Positions 35,770 to 46,431 of a stretch of DNA of 64,000 nucleotides are shown piece after piece. Made by a program: the position numbers and the translations under genes. The first letter of the stretch is position 1. Each line of letters starts with the position of its first letter. The stretch lies in the NCBI RefSeq assembly GCF_022836495.1, contig NZ_BQXM01000022.1, positions 1 to 64,000 on the forward strand, written 5' to 3'. The stretch is from Desulforhabdus sp. TSK (GTDB lineage: Bacteria > Desulfobacterota > Syntrophobacteria > Syntrophobacterales > Syntrophobacteraceae). A model generated the notes under the pieces. That model saw only the letters and a program-made list of their open reading frames with translations, ran no database searches and was not told the origin of the DNA.

Positions 35770-38601
35770 TTAGTCATCTCCCTTGCGGGTGATTGCCTGG
35801 TCGTACCACATAAGCAGCTTGGGGTCCTCCTGAAGGACGGTTTCAGGGATTTTGCCGGCCACGGTGACGATGGTGGGATAATCTCGCTCTTGCCAGGCTT
35901 TCTTGAAGCCGGCGCGGACGGCTTCAAGGCGGAAGACTTTGAGCCGTCGCTGCTTTGACTCTCGGTACTCGTCGAACTCGCGCAGCAAAGCTCGCTCGCG
36001 TAGTTTTTCCAGGTCGCCTGCCTTGTTGGGATCGGGCACGTACCAGCGGTCTTTGGCCTTTGCGCATAGAATCGGATCGTCTTTGGGAAGGTTGCGCAGC
36101 TCTCTGAAATTGGTGGACAGATAGCTGTGGATCTGAGTGGGTACATCGTTCTTGCCGTCGTAGCGCAGGAAGTTTTGCGCCAGGAGATCCGAAAGCTCCA
36201 GGGGTTTTTCGTACTTGTGCCAGCCACCGATCTCCTTGAGGAATTGCGGGTGGAGCTCCTGGAAGGTCTGTGGTTTTTTCGTGAGCTGTTGTTTGAGCCA
36301 CTGGATCGCCGAGGATTCGTCTTTTACCCAAATTTCAAGCTGGAGCATCTCTTTGACGGTCAAACGTTTTTTGTCGTACTCGGCCGCCTGTTCCGGCAGG
36401 AAATACATGCCGTCGCGCTCGGGAAAGCGTTGAGCCAGTCCCTGGTAGAGCTCCGCAGCGGATAGCGGCACTGTCACGCCGCGCTGAACATGGAAAGCAA
36501 CCATGCGATCAAAGAGAAGGTAGCTCTGACGCTCGGCGATGACCTCAGCCTGGCCGTCCTTGGAGACGAAAACCGGGAGTTGCTTCAGGTGAGTTCGGAT
36601 GAAATCCCAGACGCCCTCTTCGGTTCCGGCAGTCAGCTTGAAACGTTCTTCGAGCCCACCGTTTGGTTTGTAGGCGGAGATGACCAGGTCCTGTTTGACG
36701 GCCGTACTGGTCACCTGCCGATATGATCCCTGCTGCTTGTCCATGGTTCGGACGTCAGCCACGACGAATCCTGCCGCCAGCATGGCTTCCTGGATAGCGT
36801 TCCAGACGGCGTTTCGGGAGTTGTGGAACACCACCGTCATCCACCGGCCGGGTTTGAGAACGCGGCAGTATTCCGCAAAACACCGCTGCATAAGGTGCTG
36901 ATACTCGGGCAAGCCCTTTTTCTTGAACTTGTCTACGATTGCCTCAGGTACGGCATCAGTGAAGACTCGGTGCCAGGATTCAATTAGGAAGTTCAGGTCA
37001 GCATAGTAAATGTTTTCGCCAAAAGGCGGGTCGGTAAAGATATAGTCAATACTTGCGTCCGGTAGACTCAATGAAGCTGCAGTACCAGTGGTGACGATCG
37101 CATCGCTAGCAGCAGAAGGTCGATTCTGAAAGACTTTGCCAAGGCGTTTCATCTTTCCATCTAGGTTGTACTGGGGCGAAACCTCCGAAATCTGTGATGC
37201 AACATAATAGACGCCCGTCAACTGACGGTTGGTTTGTGAAAATGCCGTCGGAAGATATCTGTTGAGCACAGCCATGCCCCATATGGCCTGTTCCACAAAA
37301 AACAATAACATGTGACGGATGCGTACGTCCGGATGGGCCTTTGCCTTGCGCCAGAGGGCTGCTAATGACTGAGCAGCACGAGGGAGGAAAAAATGATGGA
37401 TGTGCGTGAAGCCCTTCGGCTCTATCCGTGAACCGTGGTACATTTGTTCGAGGGGAAATCGGTTTGACGGTATTTCACTCGGCAACGGCATCTGTGCAAT
37501 ACGGTCAAGCAGTTCCAGATCAGCATCGTCCGGCATCTTTTCATAACGCTCACCATTATCATTATAGGAGATGAGCGAGGGCCGAAACTTCACGTGTTTC
37601 CAGGTGCCGCCAGTGATGGGATCTGCGCGCGACTCGAATACCCGCTCAAGATTGTCCTTAGTCAGTTTCGCACTACAGTGAGGACAGGGGAAAGAACCTC
37701 TGACCCGCTTTGTCTCCTTATTAAGAGCTTCATCGAGGAAGACCACCTCGTCCGAACAGTCGGGGCATGTGAAGACTTCGCTCCAGACTGTATATTCGAT
37801 CCGGCCCTTTGTTTTGCCGTCAGTATGAAGGGTCTCATACATCCAGGCAAGCTCCTGCTCCACTTCGGCTAGGAGTTTCTTTCCGGCCTTGGCAAATGCT
37901 TGGACGTCGAACGGCAGATTGTAGTTGGCGGCAATAAAGGTGGCCGCCGGGGCCAGATCGTTCAACACCACGCGACGGGCGCCCCACTTCGGTTTATCGA
38001 GCCCCTGTTTGGCCCATTCGGTCTCCAGCCGAAATCGGTATTCCGCCGGAGCGGCCCCACACCACTGGGCTGCGACACCGGTCATTCCCGAGCCACAGAA
38101 GCCGTCCAGAATGACGTCCCCAGGCTCCGTGTAGTGGAGGATCGATGGCACGATGGCCAGGTGTGGCACCTTGGTGTGATAGGAGTGGGCCTTGTAGAGA
38201 GGGTCGGTCTTTCCCTCGCTTACATCCACGGCAAACGGGTTACGGCTGTAAGGCACGGACGGATCATATGGCGTCCCGCAACAACGAATGAAGTCATCCA
38301 GGAATGGGTTGGGGCATGCGGTGTAGTACGGAGGGTCGGACAAAGACAGGATGTCCTCATCTGAGCCGATGGGAAAGCCCTCGATCTTTCGAAACTCCGG
38401 GTCCTTTAGCTTCTCACGCAGTTTCTCCAGGAAGTATTGTCGGCGCTCTTGGTCGTTCGGAAACGTCATGCCCAAGCATTGGACAGGCTTATTATATTCA
38501 GCCGCTATCTTCTCCTGATAGGATTTTTCGAACAAAATCCTTTGATCATCGCCAGCAGAAAGGTGATCAGAAGAAGTAGATTTCGTTTTCTGTCTGTTCA
38601 T
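35770..38601 (-). CDS. pglX: BREX DNA methyltransferase PglX (type 3, PglXI)
   Basis: This 943-residue protein has an N-terminal SLSDPPYYT motif (residues 87-94), the SAM-binding loop DGFCGSGMTG (166-175), and zinc-ribbon cysteines CPDC and CPHC around residues 280-315. A second catalytic-type motif FTDPPFGENIYY lies near 523. This is the DUF1156-type adenine methylase seen in type 3 BREX, which marks self DNA. Its start overlaps the OLD gene stop (ATGA), and hamA starts 13 nt after its stop. The target motif cannot be predicted from sequence. Confidence 0.9.
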   Translation of the reverse strand: MNRQKTKSTSSDHLSAGDDQRILFEKSYQEKIAAEYNKPVQCLGMTFPNDQERRQYFLEKLREKLKDPEFRKIEGFPIGSDEDILSLSDPPYYTACPNPFLDDFIRCCGTPYDPSVPYSRNPFAVDVSEGKTDPLYKAHSYHTKVPHLAIVPSILHYTEPGDVILDGFCGSGMTGVAAQWCGAAPAEYRFRLETEWAKQGLDKPKWGARRVVLNDLAPAATFIAANYNLPFDVQAFAKAGKKLLAEVEQELAWMYETLHTDGKTKGRIEYTVWSEVFTCPDCSDEVVFLDEALNKETKRVRGSFPCPHCSAKLTKDNLERVFESRADPITGGTWKHVKFRPSLISYNDNGERYEKMPDDADLELLDRIAQMPLPSEIPSNRFPLEQMYHGSRIEPKGFTHIHHFFLPRAAQSLAALWRKAKAHPDVRIRHMLLFFVEQAIWGMAVLNRYLPTAFSQTNRQLTGVYYVASQISEVSPQYNLDGKMKRLGKVFQNRPSAASDAIVTTGTAASLSLPDASIDYIFTDPPFGENIYYADLNFLIESWHRVFTDAVPEAIVDKFKKKGLPEYQHLMQRCFAEYCRVLKPGRWMTVVFHNSRNAVWNAIQEAMLAAGFVVADVRTMDKQQGSYRQVTSTAVKQDLVISAYKPNGGLEERFKLTAGTEEGVWDFIRTHLKQLPVFVSKDGQAEVIAERQSYLLFDRMVAFHVQRGVTVPLSAAELYQGLAQRFPERDGMYFLPEQAAEYDKKRLTVKEMLQLEIWVKDESSAIQWLKQQLTKKPQTFQELHPQFLKEIGGWHKYEKPLELSDLLAQNFLRYDGKNDVPTQIHSYLSTNFRELRNLPKDDPILCAKAKDRWYVPDPNKAGDLEKLRERALLREFDEYRESKQRRLKVFRLEAVRAGFKKAWQERDYPTIVTVAGKIPETVLQEDPKLLMWYDQAITRKGDD

Positions 38602-40622
38602 CGGTTCGTTTCTTCCTCTTCAACAGCAGCGGATGAGCATGTCCCGGCTCTGAGGCAACTCTGCTTCCAGGTTATGGCCACAGCCTTTTCAATAATTGCC
38701 TTCAGACTCGGAGGGACAACAGGCGGTTTGCGCTCGGTGAGTTTGCGAGCGATATATCGAGCAATGAGCGGTTTGCCGGTATCATCGCTTATCCCAAGCT
38801 CTTTTCTGGCTTCTCGTGCCAGAGTTTCGGCATCCGGGATTTCCTGCTCAAGGTCAGTTTCCCATTTCTTTGGAAAACAGGCTATACAATCGGAAACAAA
38901 CAGAGTCTGGGGTGCATCCCCCTGCGATTCGCCAGCCAAAGCCAATAGTTCTTTGGATTTATTGATGATATTCTTGTCCGGACTGCCGTCGTCATAATCA
39001 AAGAGAATATAACAAGGGATGTGGAGTTCATTGAATATCCTGAAAAGACGATCCATCGGACCTTTCCCACCACATTCCACAACGCTGATGCCTTGAGGAT
39101 CAAAGGCGCAGCTTGGAAGTGCATCGGCGTAGATCGGCAAACTGTATTCTTCTGTGAGACCTTCGACGAGGATAATTTTGGACGCGAAGAAACCTTCGTT
39201 GCGCCGGGGATTATAGGCATGGGAATACAGATCGCGCATGGATTCAGGAGTGACTTTGCCTTTCAGACGGGAAACCCGTGTTTCAAGATCATCTATCATC
39301 CTCGTTATTGGCAGTTGCCACGCCATGCTTGACCTTGTTTTCTTTCCATTATTTTCCTCGAAACGGCTTTCCAGCCGGATGATTTCATCGAAATAGGCCA
39401 CATCCACAAGAAGAGATGAATGAGTTGAGAAGAGCACTTGATCGCCGCCTTCTGCGACCTTTCTGAAAACGCGTCGTATGGTGCGCTGCGCCTGGGGGTG
39501 CATGTAAAGCTCTGGCTCTTCCACGGCCAGAATCAAATTGCGGGTCCGTCCCTCTGGAGAACAAGTCATGTGCTCCGCATAGCGCCTCAAAATGGTGAAA
39601 ATAACAGCCCGCTGCAGGCCGTGACCTTTGTTCTCGACGGCGTTCCTGAAACCGTCATCAACGAACAGTTTCGGCGCGCTGAGAAGGACCTCAAGTGTTG
39701 GCGTCTCAAATTCGATCTCTAAATCGCATTCTGCGAAGAAATCGTTCAGCAACGTGTTGAGCTGCTTCTCCGTTTCGGCAATCAAGGGTACTCGCTCATT
39801 GCCTCCCATTCGGTTCATTTGTTTTGCGACTTCGCCAAGGATGCCTTCAATCTTCGTTTTCTTCTCTTGAGTCACGGTGTCAAGGATTGCGTACAGCAAT
39901 TTTCCGAAGGGACTGCTCTTCGTGCCCTTGGACTCTTCGGTCACATCGCGGACTGCGGGAACCAGAACGAAGAACGGCAGGGTTCCTTTCAGAACGTTGG
40001 CATACCCTTTGGGATTGTCGATCCATGCGTCCTTCATCGGAATCTTGTCAAAGTGTTCAGAGACGAATGCCTTGGCTTTCACTTTCCAGTCTTCAACAGC
40101 AGGCTTCTTGATAGCACTATCCCATGAATCACCAAAACTGACGCCACCGACAACCAGTTGATCCTTATTCTTCCACCATTCGGCGATATTCTTTCCATTG
40201 ATGTTGGCTTCCTGGAGCCATTCCGGTTCCGGAATCGGCTTCTTGTAGTGCTGTCCTACCGTGATCTTATCCTCGCCCCTTTCCGAATCGGATTCCGATT
40301 CATCGCTTTTGCCGCCTAGTCTCGCGGAACGGGCCATGTGGAACGTTCCGTCCTCTTTCAAATAAGCGGCCAGGGCTTCCTGTTCCTTCTCGGTAAGATC
40401 TGAGAAGATGGCTTCCACGCGGATTTCAAGGTTGGTGTCTTTGTTCCAGAAGGCTTCCTCGTTCAAAGACTTGGTGCTCGGGTTGAAGAGGAAATCCAAG
40501 GCACGAAGAACCGATGATTTACCAGCGTTGTTCGCACCAACTAGCGCGTGCATGTCGCCGATTTCTAGAGTAATGTCACGACATGACCGGAAGTTTTGTA
40601 TGCAAAGGTGAGAGAGCTTCAT
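38598..40622 (-). CDS. OLD-family ATP-dependent nuclease (ABC ATPase + TOPRIM)
   Basis: This 674-residue protein has an N-terminal ABC-type ATPase with Walker A GANNAGKSS (29-37), an ABC signature-like segment near NKGHGLQRAVIF and Walker B LILAVEEPELYMHP. The C-terminal TOPRIM domain is marked by KIILVEGLTEEYSLP (catalytic Glu) and ILFDYDDGS (DxD). OLD nucleases are defence effectors, as in the phage P2 Old protein and GajA of Gabija; here no gajB-type helicase is adjacent. It is inserted between fic and pglX, overlaps pglX by 4 nt, and has its own 273-nt upstream gap full of TGATCA palindromes. The composition is more A+T-rich than the BREX genes. Confidence 0.88.
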   Translation of the reverse strand: MKLSHLCIQNFRSCRDITLEIGDMHALVGANNAGKSSVLRALDFLFNPSTKSLNEEAFWNKDTNLEIRVEAIFSDLTEKEQEALAAYLKEDGTFHMARSARLGGKSDESESDSERGEDKITVGQHYKKPIPEPEWLQEANINGKNIAEWWKNKDQLVVGGVSFGDSWDSAIKKPAVEDWKVKAKAFVSEHFDKIPMKDAWIDNPKGYANVLKGTLPFFVLVPAVRDVTEESKGTKSSPFGKLLYAILDTVTQEKKTKIEGILGEVAKQMNRMGGNERVPLIAETEKQLNTLLNDFFAECDLEIEFETPTLEVLLSAPKLFVDDGFRNAVENKGHGLQRAVIFTILRRYAEHMTCSPEGRTRNLILAVEEPELYMHPQAQRTIRRVFRKVAEGGDQVLFSTHSSLLVDVAYFDEIIRLESRFEENNGKKTRSSMAWQLPITRMIDDLETRVSRLKGKVTPESMRDLYSHAYNPRRNEGFFASKIILVEGLTEEYSLPIYADALPSCAFDPQGISVVECGGKGPMDRLFRIFNELHIPCYILFDYDDGSPDKNIINKSKELLALAGESQGDAPQTLFVSDCIACFPKKWETDLEQEIPDAETLAREARKELGISDDTGKPLIARYIARKLTERKPPVVPPSLKAIIEKAVAITWKQSCLRAGTCSSAAVEEEETNR

Positions 40623-40798
40623 TGAATTGTCCTTTTGTCACGATTTGGGCACAGACCAGACCAGATCGGCTCGGCGTCAAAGCCGAAATGGTAAATGATC
40701 CGGTCATTCCCAGTCAGATCACAAATCGTCGCCCCCCAGAAAAAGCCACCCAAGATCCCGTTAAAGCATTCTTAGACAATCAACTCACCCCAAATATG

Positions 40799-40906
40799 AT
40801 CATCCCAGCAGGTCTGATCATATTAAAGTATTCGTGATCACATTTCCATAAACATGATCAATCGGCCGAAAATGATCATATTAATGCGATCATGATCACG
40901 TTTTCC
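40799..40906. promoter_or_regulatory. cluster of TGATCA palindromes between fic and the OLD gene
   Basis: Six TGATCA sites occur within about 105 bases, several extended as TGATCATATTAA or GTGATCAC. Two roughly 33-bp imperfect direct repeats can be drawn (40815-40847 and 40873-40906), each with TGATCATATTAA followed about 8 nt later by TGATCAC and TTT(T)CC. The second reaches into the 3' end of fic. The position upstream of the OLD gene suggests operator sites. Confidence 0.55.
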
Positions 40907-41942
40907 GCCAAATGGCATCGCGCCCTCCCTTGACGCATGCGATCTGTCCGGCCTCGCGGAGATCTCGAAGGGCGCGATTGATCGTGGGGCGGCTGACTCC
41001 TGGACAGACACGCTCGATGTCAGCCACCCGAAACTCCTCCGGCAAGCGTCCAATGGTGTCAAAAACCAATTCTTTCTTGGCCCCGTGGGCAGTGGTCAGC
41101 TCGCCGGTTCGACGCTCGAATTCACGATAGGCGCCAAGGAGCATCACGCCCAAGAAATATTCCCACCATGGCAGCAAGGTGTGTGTGCCATCGTGCCAGC
41201 CCTGAGAGGATTTGTAGAGGGCGTCGTAGTATCCTTCACGCTGATTTTCGATCAAGTGCTCAAGACTGATGTACCGGCCGACCTCGAAACCGGCATGGTA
41301 AAGAAGGAGCAGTGTCAGCAGCCTCGCCATCCTGCCGTTTCCGTCGGTGAATGGATGGATGCATAGGAAATCGAATACATAGGCTGGGATGAGCAGAAGA
41401 GGATCAATTTCTCCCTGGTCCCATTTTTCCCGGAAAAGGGTATGGAGCCGCTCCATGGCTTCGGGCGTCTGATGCGCGGGAACCGGCCTGAAACGGACAA
41501 TTTTGGTTCCATCCGCCCCGGTTTCGGTAATCTCGTTGTCCGTCATTTTCCAGCGTCCCCCTTCTTGGGCGACGAATTGATAGAGATCACGATGGAGTTG
41601 AAGAACAATACCGACCGTAAACGGCATATTGGCATGGTTGGCATGAATCGTCGCAAGGGCATCACGGTATCCGGCGATCTCCTGTTCGGATCGATTCCTT
41701 GGCGTGGTCTTGTGCTCCACAAGCTTCTTGATCCGTTCGGCCGGTGCTTCAATTCCCTCGATACGGTTGGATGATTCGGTACTCTGGATAATGGAGACCT
41801 GGCGCAACGATTCGAGTATTTGAGGCGTCTGCTCCTTGAAAAGTGCTTCCTTTCCTCGGTATTCGCCCAACAATCGGATGGTCCGCAGGAACGAATGAGG
41901 TATCGGCTGCCTTTCCAGAAACTCGGATTCGAACGATTTCAC
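40896..41942 (-). CDS. Fic domain protein with C-terminal winged helix
   Basis: This 348-residue protein has the complete Fic motif HPFTDGNGR (196-204), giving predicted AMP transfer or related nucleotidylation. An N-terminal inhibitory helix motif SxxxEG is present (Ser58, Glu62, Gly63), so it is self-inhibited (class II). The C-terminal about 80 residues form a winged-helix DNA-binding domain (VADIERVCPGVSRPTINRALRDL). It starts 3 nt after the brxC stop, so it is co-translated with BREX genes. It may sense or modify a host target, or regulate the adjacent OLD gene through the TGATCA sites. Confidence 0.92.
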   Translation of the reverse strand: MKSFESEFLERQPIPHSFLRTIRLLGEYRGKEALFKEQTPQILESLRQVSIIQSTESSNRIEGIEAPAERIKKLVEHKTTPRNRSEQEIAGYRDALATIHANHANMPFTVGIVLQLHRDLYQFVAQEGGRWKMTDNEITETGADGTKIVRFRPVPAHQTPEAMERLHTLFREKWDQGEIDPLLLIPAYVFDFLCIHPFTDGNGRMARLLTLLLLYHAGFEVGRYISLEHLIENQREGYYDALYKSSQGWHDGTHTLLPWWEYFLGVMLLGAYREFERRTGELTTAHGAKKELVFDTIGRLPEEFRVADIERVCPGVSRPTINRALRDLREAGQIACVKGGRDAIWRKT

Positions 41943-41945
41943 GGT

Positions 41946-44900
41946 TTACTCCACAACAATCCGAACCCTCCCGGGTTCTTTTCCTTTGGTGAGTTGGTCC
42001 AGGTATTCCTCGAACCGCTTTTTCATCTCCGCCGGGGTGGCCGGGGAGCCCCCCGAGAGCAGCGCGGCGCGCAGGTCCTCGATCTTGACCGAGACCTTGG
42101 TGAGTCCGGATAGAACATCCTTGAGCGCATGGATGAAGTCCTGGCTCAGGTCGTCGGGTAGGGCCCCCTTCTTGATGAAATCCTCTATCAGCTTGCGCGG
42201 CTCGGGCTTGAGAAGGCCTAGATTGGTCTTGGTGGTCGGGTCCGCGAGATTGGTCAGCAGCGTTTGCGTCCATCCCTCAATCAGCTTGTCGAGCTCGCCG
42301 TCAAAGTCGTCGAGCATGGTTGCCGCAGGGGGGCCTGGCGGCTCGGCTACCGGCTTGAATTTACAGTGTGGACAGAAGGGCGAGGCGTCCAACTCCTGCT
42401 CCGTCATTTCGAAACAGCTCTTTAGTGCTGCCAGGCGGTTCTGGAAGTCTAACAAGTGTTGGCGCGGCATGAGGTCGATAATGGAGAGCTTCTGCAGATC
42501 CTTGAGTCGCTCATCGCCCATGAGCCTGGCCTTGCGCTTGTCATCGTTCACTCCCAGCCGTGCCTTGACGTGCATGCTGATGTACGTCTGCAGATAGGCT
42601 TTCTTGAGATCGTTAAGCTTGTGCTGGGTTTGCTGGTGGAAGCCCGCCGCACCGCGCTTGACTGGATCGCCCATCCGGTCGAGGACCTCGTCACGCACAG
42701 CCTTCATCTTCTCAATCCACTCGTGGTCGGTGGGTAGAACCGCCTCGGCTGTGGAAAGATATGAGGCTGCGGACCCGAGGTCGCCCACCAGCTCCTGCAG
42801 CAGCTCAATCTCCCCCAACGCATGGAGCCCACTGCGATGGCCGGTGATCTCCTGAGCATCATAGCGCAAGTTCTTGAGCTTTCCGGGCGTGGTGTATGCC
42901 TGCAAGGACTCGAGAAAGGCCTTGGTACGATCGAGCTTGGCGCGCAGCTTCACGATTTCATCCTCGGGCAGCAGGCCGCGGCCCCAGAAAAACAGGCCGG
43001 TCTGCAAGTTTTGCTGCGTGAGCACAAGCCGTTCCACGGCTTCGGTGATGGCCTTCTGCAGTTGTTGGACCGGTCCATCATTCCCCTGGGTGACCAGCTG
43101 GGCCATGCCCGGTGTAAGACCGAGCAACTCGAAGAGCGTTTTGAGTGCAGGCAAATTCCAGTCCTTGGGCCGTTCGACGTGCTTAAACTGGGTGAGCTCG
43201 TCAATGCCGGTTCCGGCCAGTTGCGGCAGGCCGGTGGCGTCGAACTTCTTGCCGGGAATGGCCAGGACCAGCTCGCCGGCGTAAACCAGAGCGGCCAGTA
43301 CGACCACGGCCCATTCAGGCTCCAACCGGAGTATCTGTGGGGCAAGATACTCGATTCCAAAAACTTCCTGGATCAGCTCGGAGCGGTTGACCACCTGGCC
43401 ATGGCCCTTCTTCTTCACAAGGGCGAGGATATGTTTGGCGTACTTCGACCGGTACGGGTCCAACCTATCGCCATCGAGAAGCTCGAGTCCGTTCAGCACC
43501 GCGGTTGCCTGCCTGGTTGGTTTCTGTCCGGAAATGGTGCGGAGCGCATCCTGCGCGGCCTGGGCCCGGGAGGCGCCAAAGATGAGAACTGAAAAAAACG
43601 GGTATTCAGGGGCCTGGTCGCTGAAGTGAGGACCAAGGCAGATGCCAGCCACGGTGTTCACCACGTCACGAAAGTTGATACGCTCCTGGGAGCTTGACTT
43701 GCCTTTGGTCCACTCTGCAATGGTCTTGGCTCGGCCCTGGTAGGTGACTTCGAAGACACTGGTCATGTTCTTCTGGAGCCATTGAACCAGGTTGCGCAGG
43801 AAGCTCGACGCTTTGGATTCATAAGTAGACTTGGCCTGACCGGAAGAAGTGGACGCGAGGTCCAGAGCTGCGGCATAGCTGCCCAGAGCCATGCGGAATT
43901 CCTCGTCCATGCTTGCCAGACGCAAGAACAGTTCATCAGATTTCTTTTCGTCCTTGAAATGCGGTGTGTCGAAGGGCTGGATGAAGTAAAGGTAAAAGTC
44001 TCGCGGCGGCACTGCGGTAGATCGTTCGTTCGGCGCGCCGAAAAAGAGATATCCCTGGCGTGCGGCCTTGCGCTCCAGCCACTCGATTTCGTGCTGCCAA
44101 ATCTTGTACCCGGTCACATAGGTCTGGTCGGTACACTCCATTACTCGCCGAAGCGCATCATAGTAGTAGCGATCCAGTTGCGAAGAATCCAGGCTCTCGG
44201 CCCGTTTCTCAATCAACGCGTCGAAGTCGTCGGTCTTTTTGAGGTCCAGATAATACTGACGGTTATCCGGATTGGAGGAGATGAATTGTCCACTCACGGT
44301 TTTATGAATTTCCCGCAGGACGGTCTCAACCTGGGAGAGCAGATCGTCGGCGGGATCGCCCCCCAGCTCCTCGATGCCGGGCTGGAATAGGCACAGAGCA
44401 TCCCGCAGTTCTTCAGCCGTCGCGCCGAGAGTCGCGTATATGTCGCCCGTGGTGAGCCGGTGGACCGATAGAGCATGGATCAGTCGCAACGACATGGGCT
44501 TGTAGGCTGGGCGTGTCAAGGCCTGCTGTATGCGTGACTCCAATACCTGACTGCAATCGATCACGGCCTTGATGTCCGGCACCGCTCGAAAAGACGGGTT
44601 CTCGCGCAGGGTCGTCCAGTATCCGTCGTAAGCGATAAGCCCTGGGATGTCGTCGGGCACGTTCTTCTCGACAAGCTTTTTCATGGACAGAGACAGGGTC
44701 TTGAGCACCTCGCGCTTTTCCACGGCGGTCACCCGTTCGAAGGTATCGATGTAATCCGGATGCACAGGGAAGAGGCGCACGAACTCGTCCATCCGCTCGT
44801 TCATGCGGTCGTAGAACTTGGTGAAGGGCGTGAGGTACTCGCGGATTTTAGCCTGCTGCTCGGCGGTCTTTTTGAGCAGGCGCTCGGCGACCACGAACTT

Positions 44901-45692
44901 GACGTTCTTGCGGGCAATGAGGATTTGCTCAAAGCGGTCCTTCACCCGGCGGACGCTGTCGGCCACAAAGGCGAAACGGGGGCTGTCGAAGATGGCTTCC
45001 TGCACGCCGGCGATGAAGCGGAACCGCAGGTCCTTGCAGACCTCGCCGATTTCGCGGAGAAAGTTCAGGTCGAGGATCAGCTCCTGGTCTTTTCGGCTCC
45101 TAAGAAAATCCAGCAGTTCATCCACCAGGAGAAGCAACCCCTGGTTTGGGTATTTCTTGTGGAAGGCAGCCATCAGATTCTCGAAAGCCACTTTGTGATT
45201 CGGCAACTTGTCCTGCGGAGGGAACTGGTAGTCCACTCCCCATCGAGCCAAAGCCTCTTCGAGCTGCATGCAGATGAAATCCCGGAACGGCATGGTGGTC
45301 GCTCCGAGCTCGGTTCGGATGACTTTGAATCGGCCGGCTATACGAGAAAAGGCTTTCGCGACGGACTGGTTCGAAAGACCGTCCGCCAGTGCCTCACTTT
45401 CCGCAATCGAAGATATTACCGACATGAGGTGTGATTTACCGGTACCGTAGTTGCCGACGACGAGTAATCCCTTATTATCGGTCGGCTGTTCGAACTGCAG
45501 CATCGGGATGGCGATAGCGGTCAGCCGGTCGGCCATTTCCTCCGAGACCACATAAGTTTTTACGTGCTCGTGGGCTCGGTCGGTTTGGTCGGCGTGAATG
45601 AGCTGTATGGTTGATTCGATTGGCTCGAATTGAATCAGATCTCCGTATTTCACAGCAATTGCCCCCCAAGCGGATTTGTTCCTTGTCTTCAT
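41946..45692 (-). CDS. brxC: BREX large ATPase BrxC/PglY
   Basis: This 1248-residue AAA+ protein has Walker [10 protein letters not shown] (80-88) and Walker [16 protein letters not shown]. Long helical regions follow, with a zinc-like CPHC motif near residue 1120 (FCPHCKF). It is the BrxC/PglY ATPase, a core BREX component that forms complexes with PglX and PglZ in other systems. The length agrees with type 3 brxC. It overlaps brxF by 4 nt upstream. Confidence 0.92.
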   Translation of the reverse strand: MKTRNKSAWGAIAVKYGDLIQFEPIESTIQLIHADQTDRAHEHVKTYVVSEEMADRLTAIAIPMLQFEQPTDNKGLLVVGNYGTGKSHLMSVISSIAESEALADGLSNQSVAKAFSRIAGRFKVIRTELGATTMPFRDFICMQLEEALARWGVDYQFPPQDKLPNHKVAFENLMAAFHKKYPNQGLLLLVDELLDFLRSRKDQELILDLNFLREIGEVCKDLRFRFIAGVQEAIFDSPRFAFVADSVRRVKDRFEQILIARKNVKFVVAERLLKKTAEQQAKIREYLTPFTKFYDRMNERMDEFVRLFPVHPDYIDTFERVTAVEKREVLKTLSLSMKKLVEKNVPDDIPGLIAYDGYWTTLRENPSFRAVPDIKAVIDCSQVLESRIQQALTRPAYKPMSLRLIHALSVHRLTTGDIYATLGATAEELRDALCLFQPGIEELGGDPADDLLSQVETVLREIHKTVSGQFISSNPDNRQYYLDLKKTDDFDALIEKRAESLDSSQLDRYYYDALRRVMECTDQTYVTGYKIWQHEIEWLERKAARQGYLFFGAPNERSTAVPPRDFYLYFIQPFDTPHFKDEKKSDELFLRLASMDEEFRMALGSYAAALDLASTSSGQAKSTYESKASSFLRNLVQWLQKNMTSVFEVTYQGRAKTIAEWTKGKSSSQERINFRDVVNTVAGICLGPHFSDQAPEYPFFSVLIFGASRAQAAQDALRTISGQKPTRQATAVLNGLELLDGDRLDPYRSKYAKHILALVKKKGHGQVVNRSELIQEVFGIEYLAPQILRLEPEWAVVVLAALVYAGELVLAIPGKKFDATGLPQLAGTGIDELTQFKHVERPKDWNLPALKTLFELLGLTPGMAQLVTQGNDGPVQQLQKAITEAVERLVLTQQNLQTGLFFWGRGLLPEDEIVKLRAKLDRTKAFLESLQAYTTPGKLKNLRYDAQEITGHRSGLHALGEIELLQELVGDLGSAASYLSTAEAVLPTDHEWIEKMKAVRDEVLDRMGDPVKRGAAGFHQQTQHKLNDLKKAYLQTYISMHVKARLGVNDDKRKARLMGDERLKDLQKLSIIDLMPRQHLLDFQNRLAALKSCFEMTEQELDASPFCPHCKFKPVAEPPGPPAATMLDDFDGELDKLIEGWTQTLLTNLADPTTKTNLGLLKPEPRKLIEDFIKKGALPDDLSQDFIHALKDVLSGLTKVSVKIEDLRAALLSGGSPATPAEMKKRFEEYLDQLTKGKEPGRVRIVVE

Positions 45693-46165
45693 GCCGAGGC
45701 CTCCGGGCTGACTACCAGGAAATCCCGTAGCGGATATCGTTTGTATTCGGGGTGATCGGGCTTCGCATAGACCATGTGCTCACCGTCAATGGAGCCGCCC
45801 CAGGCCGCAACCACCGTCTTGTTCCGGGAGAGCCCCTGCAACAGTCGAAGCGGGTCCTGTTTGAGCGAGACATCGAACAGCACTTCAATGTTGTCGAGAA
45901 GGACCACATCGGCCTGGGCCGCATCCACTACATCGGAGAGGATGCGCGGCAACTGAAGCACCCGCTGACGCTCAGTGAGGTCAAGCATCCGGCGGGACAG
46001 CTCGAGATTGACATTGAACAGCGGAGCGTTCGTGCGTTTGTGAACCTCCTGAAGCACGGCGGTCTTTCCCATCCCGGCCGGGGCCACCAGCATGATGAGG
46101 CGGTGATACAGCTTGGCAGCCTGCTCGATGCTTCGTATGCTTCTTTCCGCGAGCGGCTCTCCCAT
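45689..46165 (-). CDS. brxF: BREX small ATPase BrxF
   Basis: This 158-residue P-loop protein has Walker [10 protein letters not shown] (27-35) and Walker [14 protein letters not shown], followed by a sensor-like [10 protein letters not shown] segment. BrxF occurs in type 3 BREX directly before brxC, and this is the marker gene for that subtype. The start overlaps the stop of the HTH gene by 1 nt (TAATG) and the end overlaps brxC by 4 nt. Confidence 0.9.
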   Translation of the reverse strand: MGEPLAERSIRSIEQAAKLYHRLIMLVAPAGMGKTAVLQEVHKRTNAPLFNVNLELSRRMLDLTERQRVLQLPRILSDVVDAAQADVVLLDNIEVLFDVSLKQDPLRLLQGLSRNKTVVAAWGGSIDGEHMVYAKPDHPEYKRYPLRDFLVVSPEASA

Positions 46166-46371
46166 TACGGATCACCCCCTGAATCCGCCTCGCTGGATCG
46201 AGTTTCATCGAGCCATCGGTCAATGCCTTCTTTTCGGAAACGCCAGTGCCGACCGATCTTCTGGGAGGGAATCTTGCCTTCCCGAACGAGCTTGTAGAGT
46301 GTAGATTGTGGGATCTTCAAGTAGGCCGCCAACTCTTTGATGGTCAGTACATCATCTGGTTTTTCATCCAT
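46165..46371 (-). CDS. excisionase/MerR-type helix-turn-helix regulator
   Basis: This 68-residue protein is a helix-turn-helix domain of the excisionase family (LTIKELAAYLKIPQSTLYKL, then GKIPSQKIGRHWRF). It is the first gene of the defence operon and probably autoregulates it through the dyads in front. ATG 46371 is 8 nt from GGGGAGG; GTG 46380 abuts that site. Confidence 0.85.
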   Translation of the reverse strand: MDEKPDDVLTIKELAAYLKIPQSTLYKLVREGKIPSQKIGRHWRFRKEGIDRWLDETRSSEADSGGDP

Positions 46372-46413
46372 CGGGCGCACCTCCCCAGGGTCAAGACATT
46401 GTTGAACCGAAAT

Positions 46414-46428
46414 ACATCATATTGATGT
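46414..46428. promoter_or_regulatory. dyad ACATCA-TAT-TGATGT before the BREX operon
   Basis: This is a perfect 6-bp inverted repeat with a 3-base spacer, located just downstream of the predicted -10 element and 43 nt before the HTH gene start. It is a plausible operator for the HTH regulator. Confidence 0.45.
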
Positions 46429-46431
46429 TGC

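Noticed and set aside
34980-36227. a longer 415-residue version of HamA starting at 36227
   Set aside because: The upstream part overlaps pglX in another frame and has no family similarity; the start at 35756 has a suitable ribosome site.
38598-40622. OLD protein as GajA of a Gabija system
   Set aside because: No GajB-type UvrD-like helicase is adjacent; the neighbours are pglX and fic.
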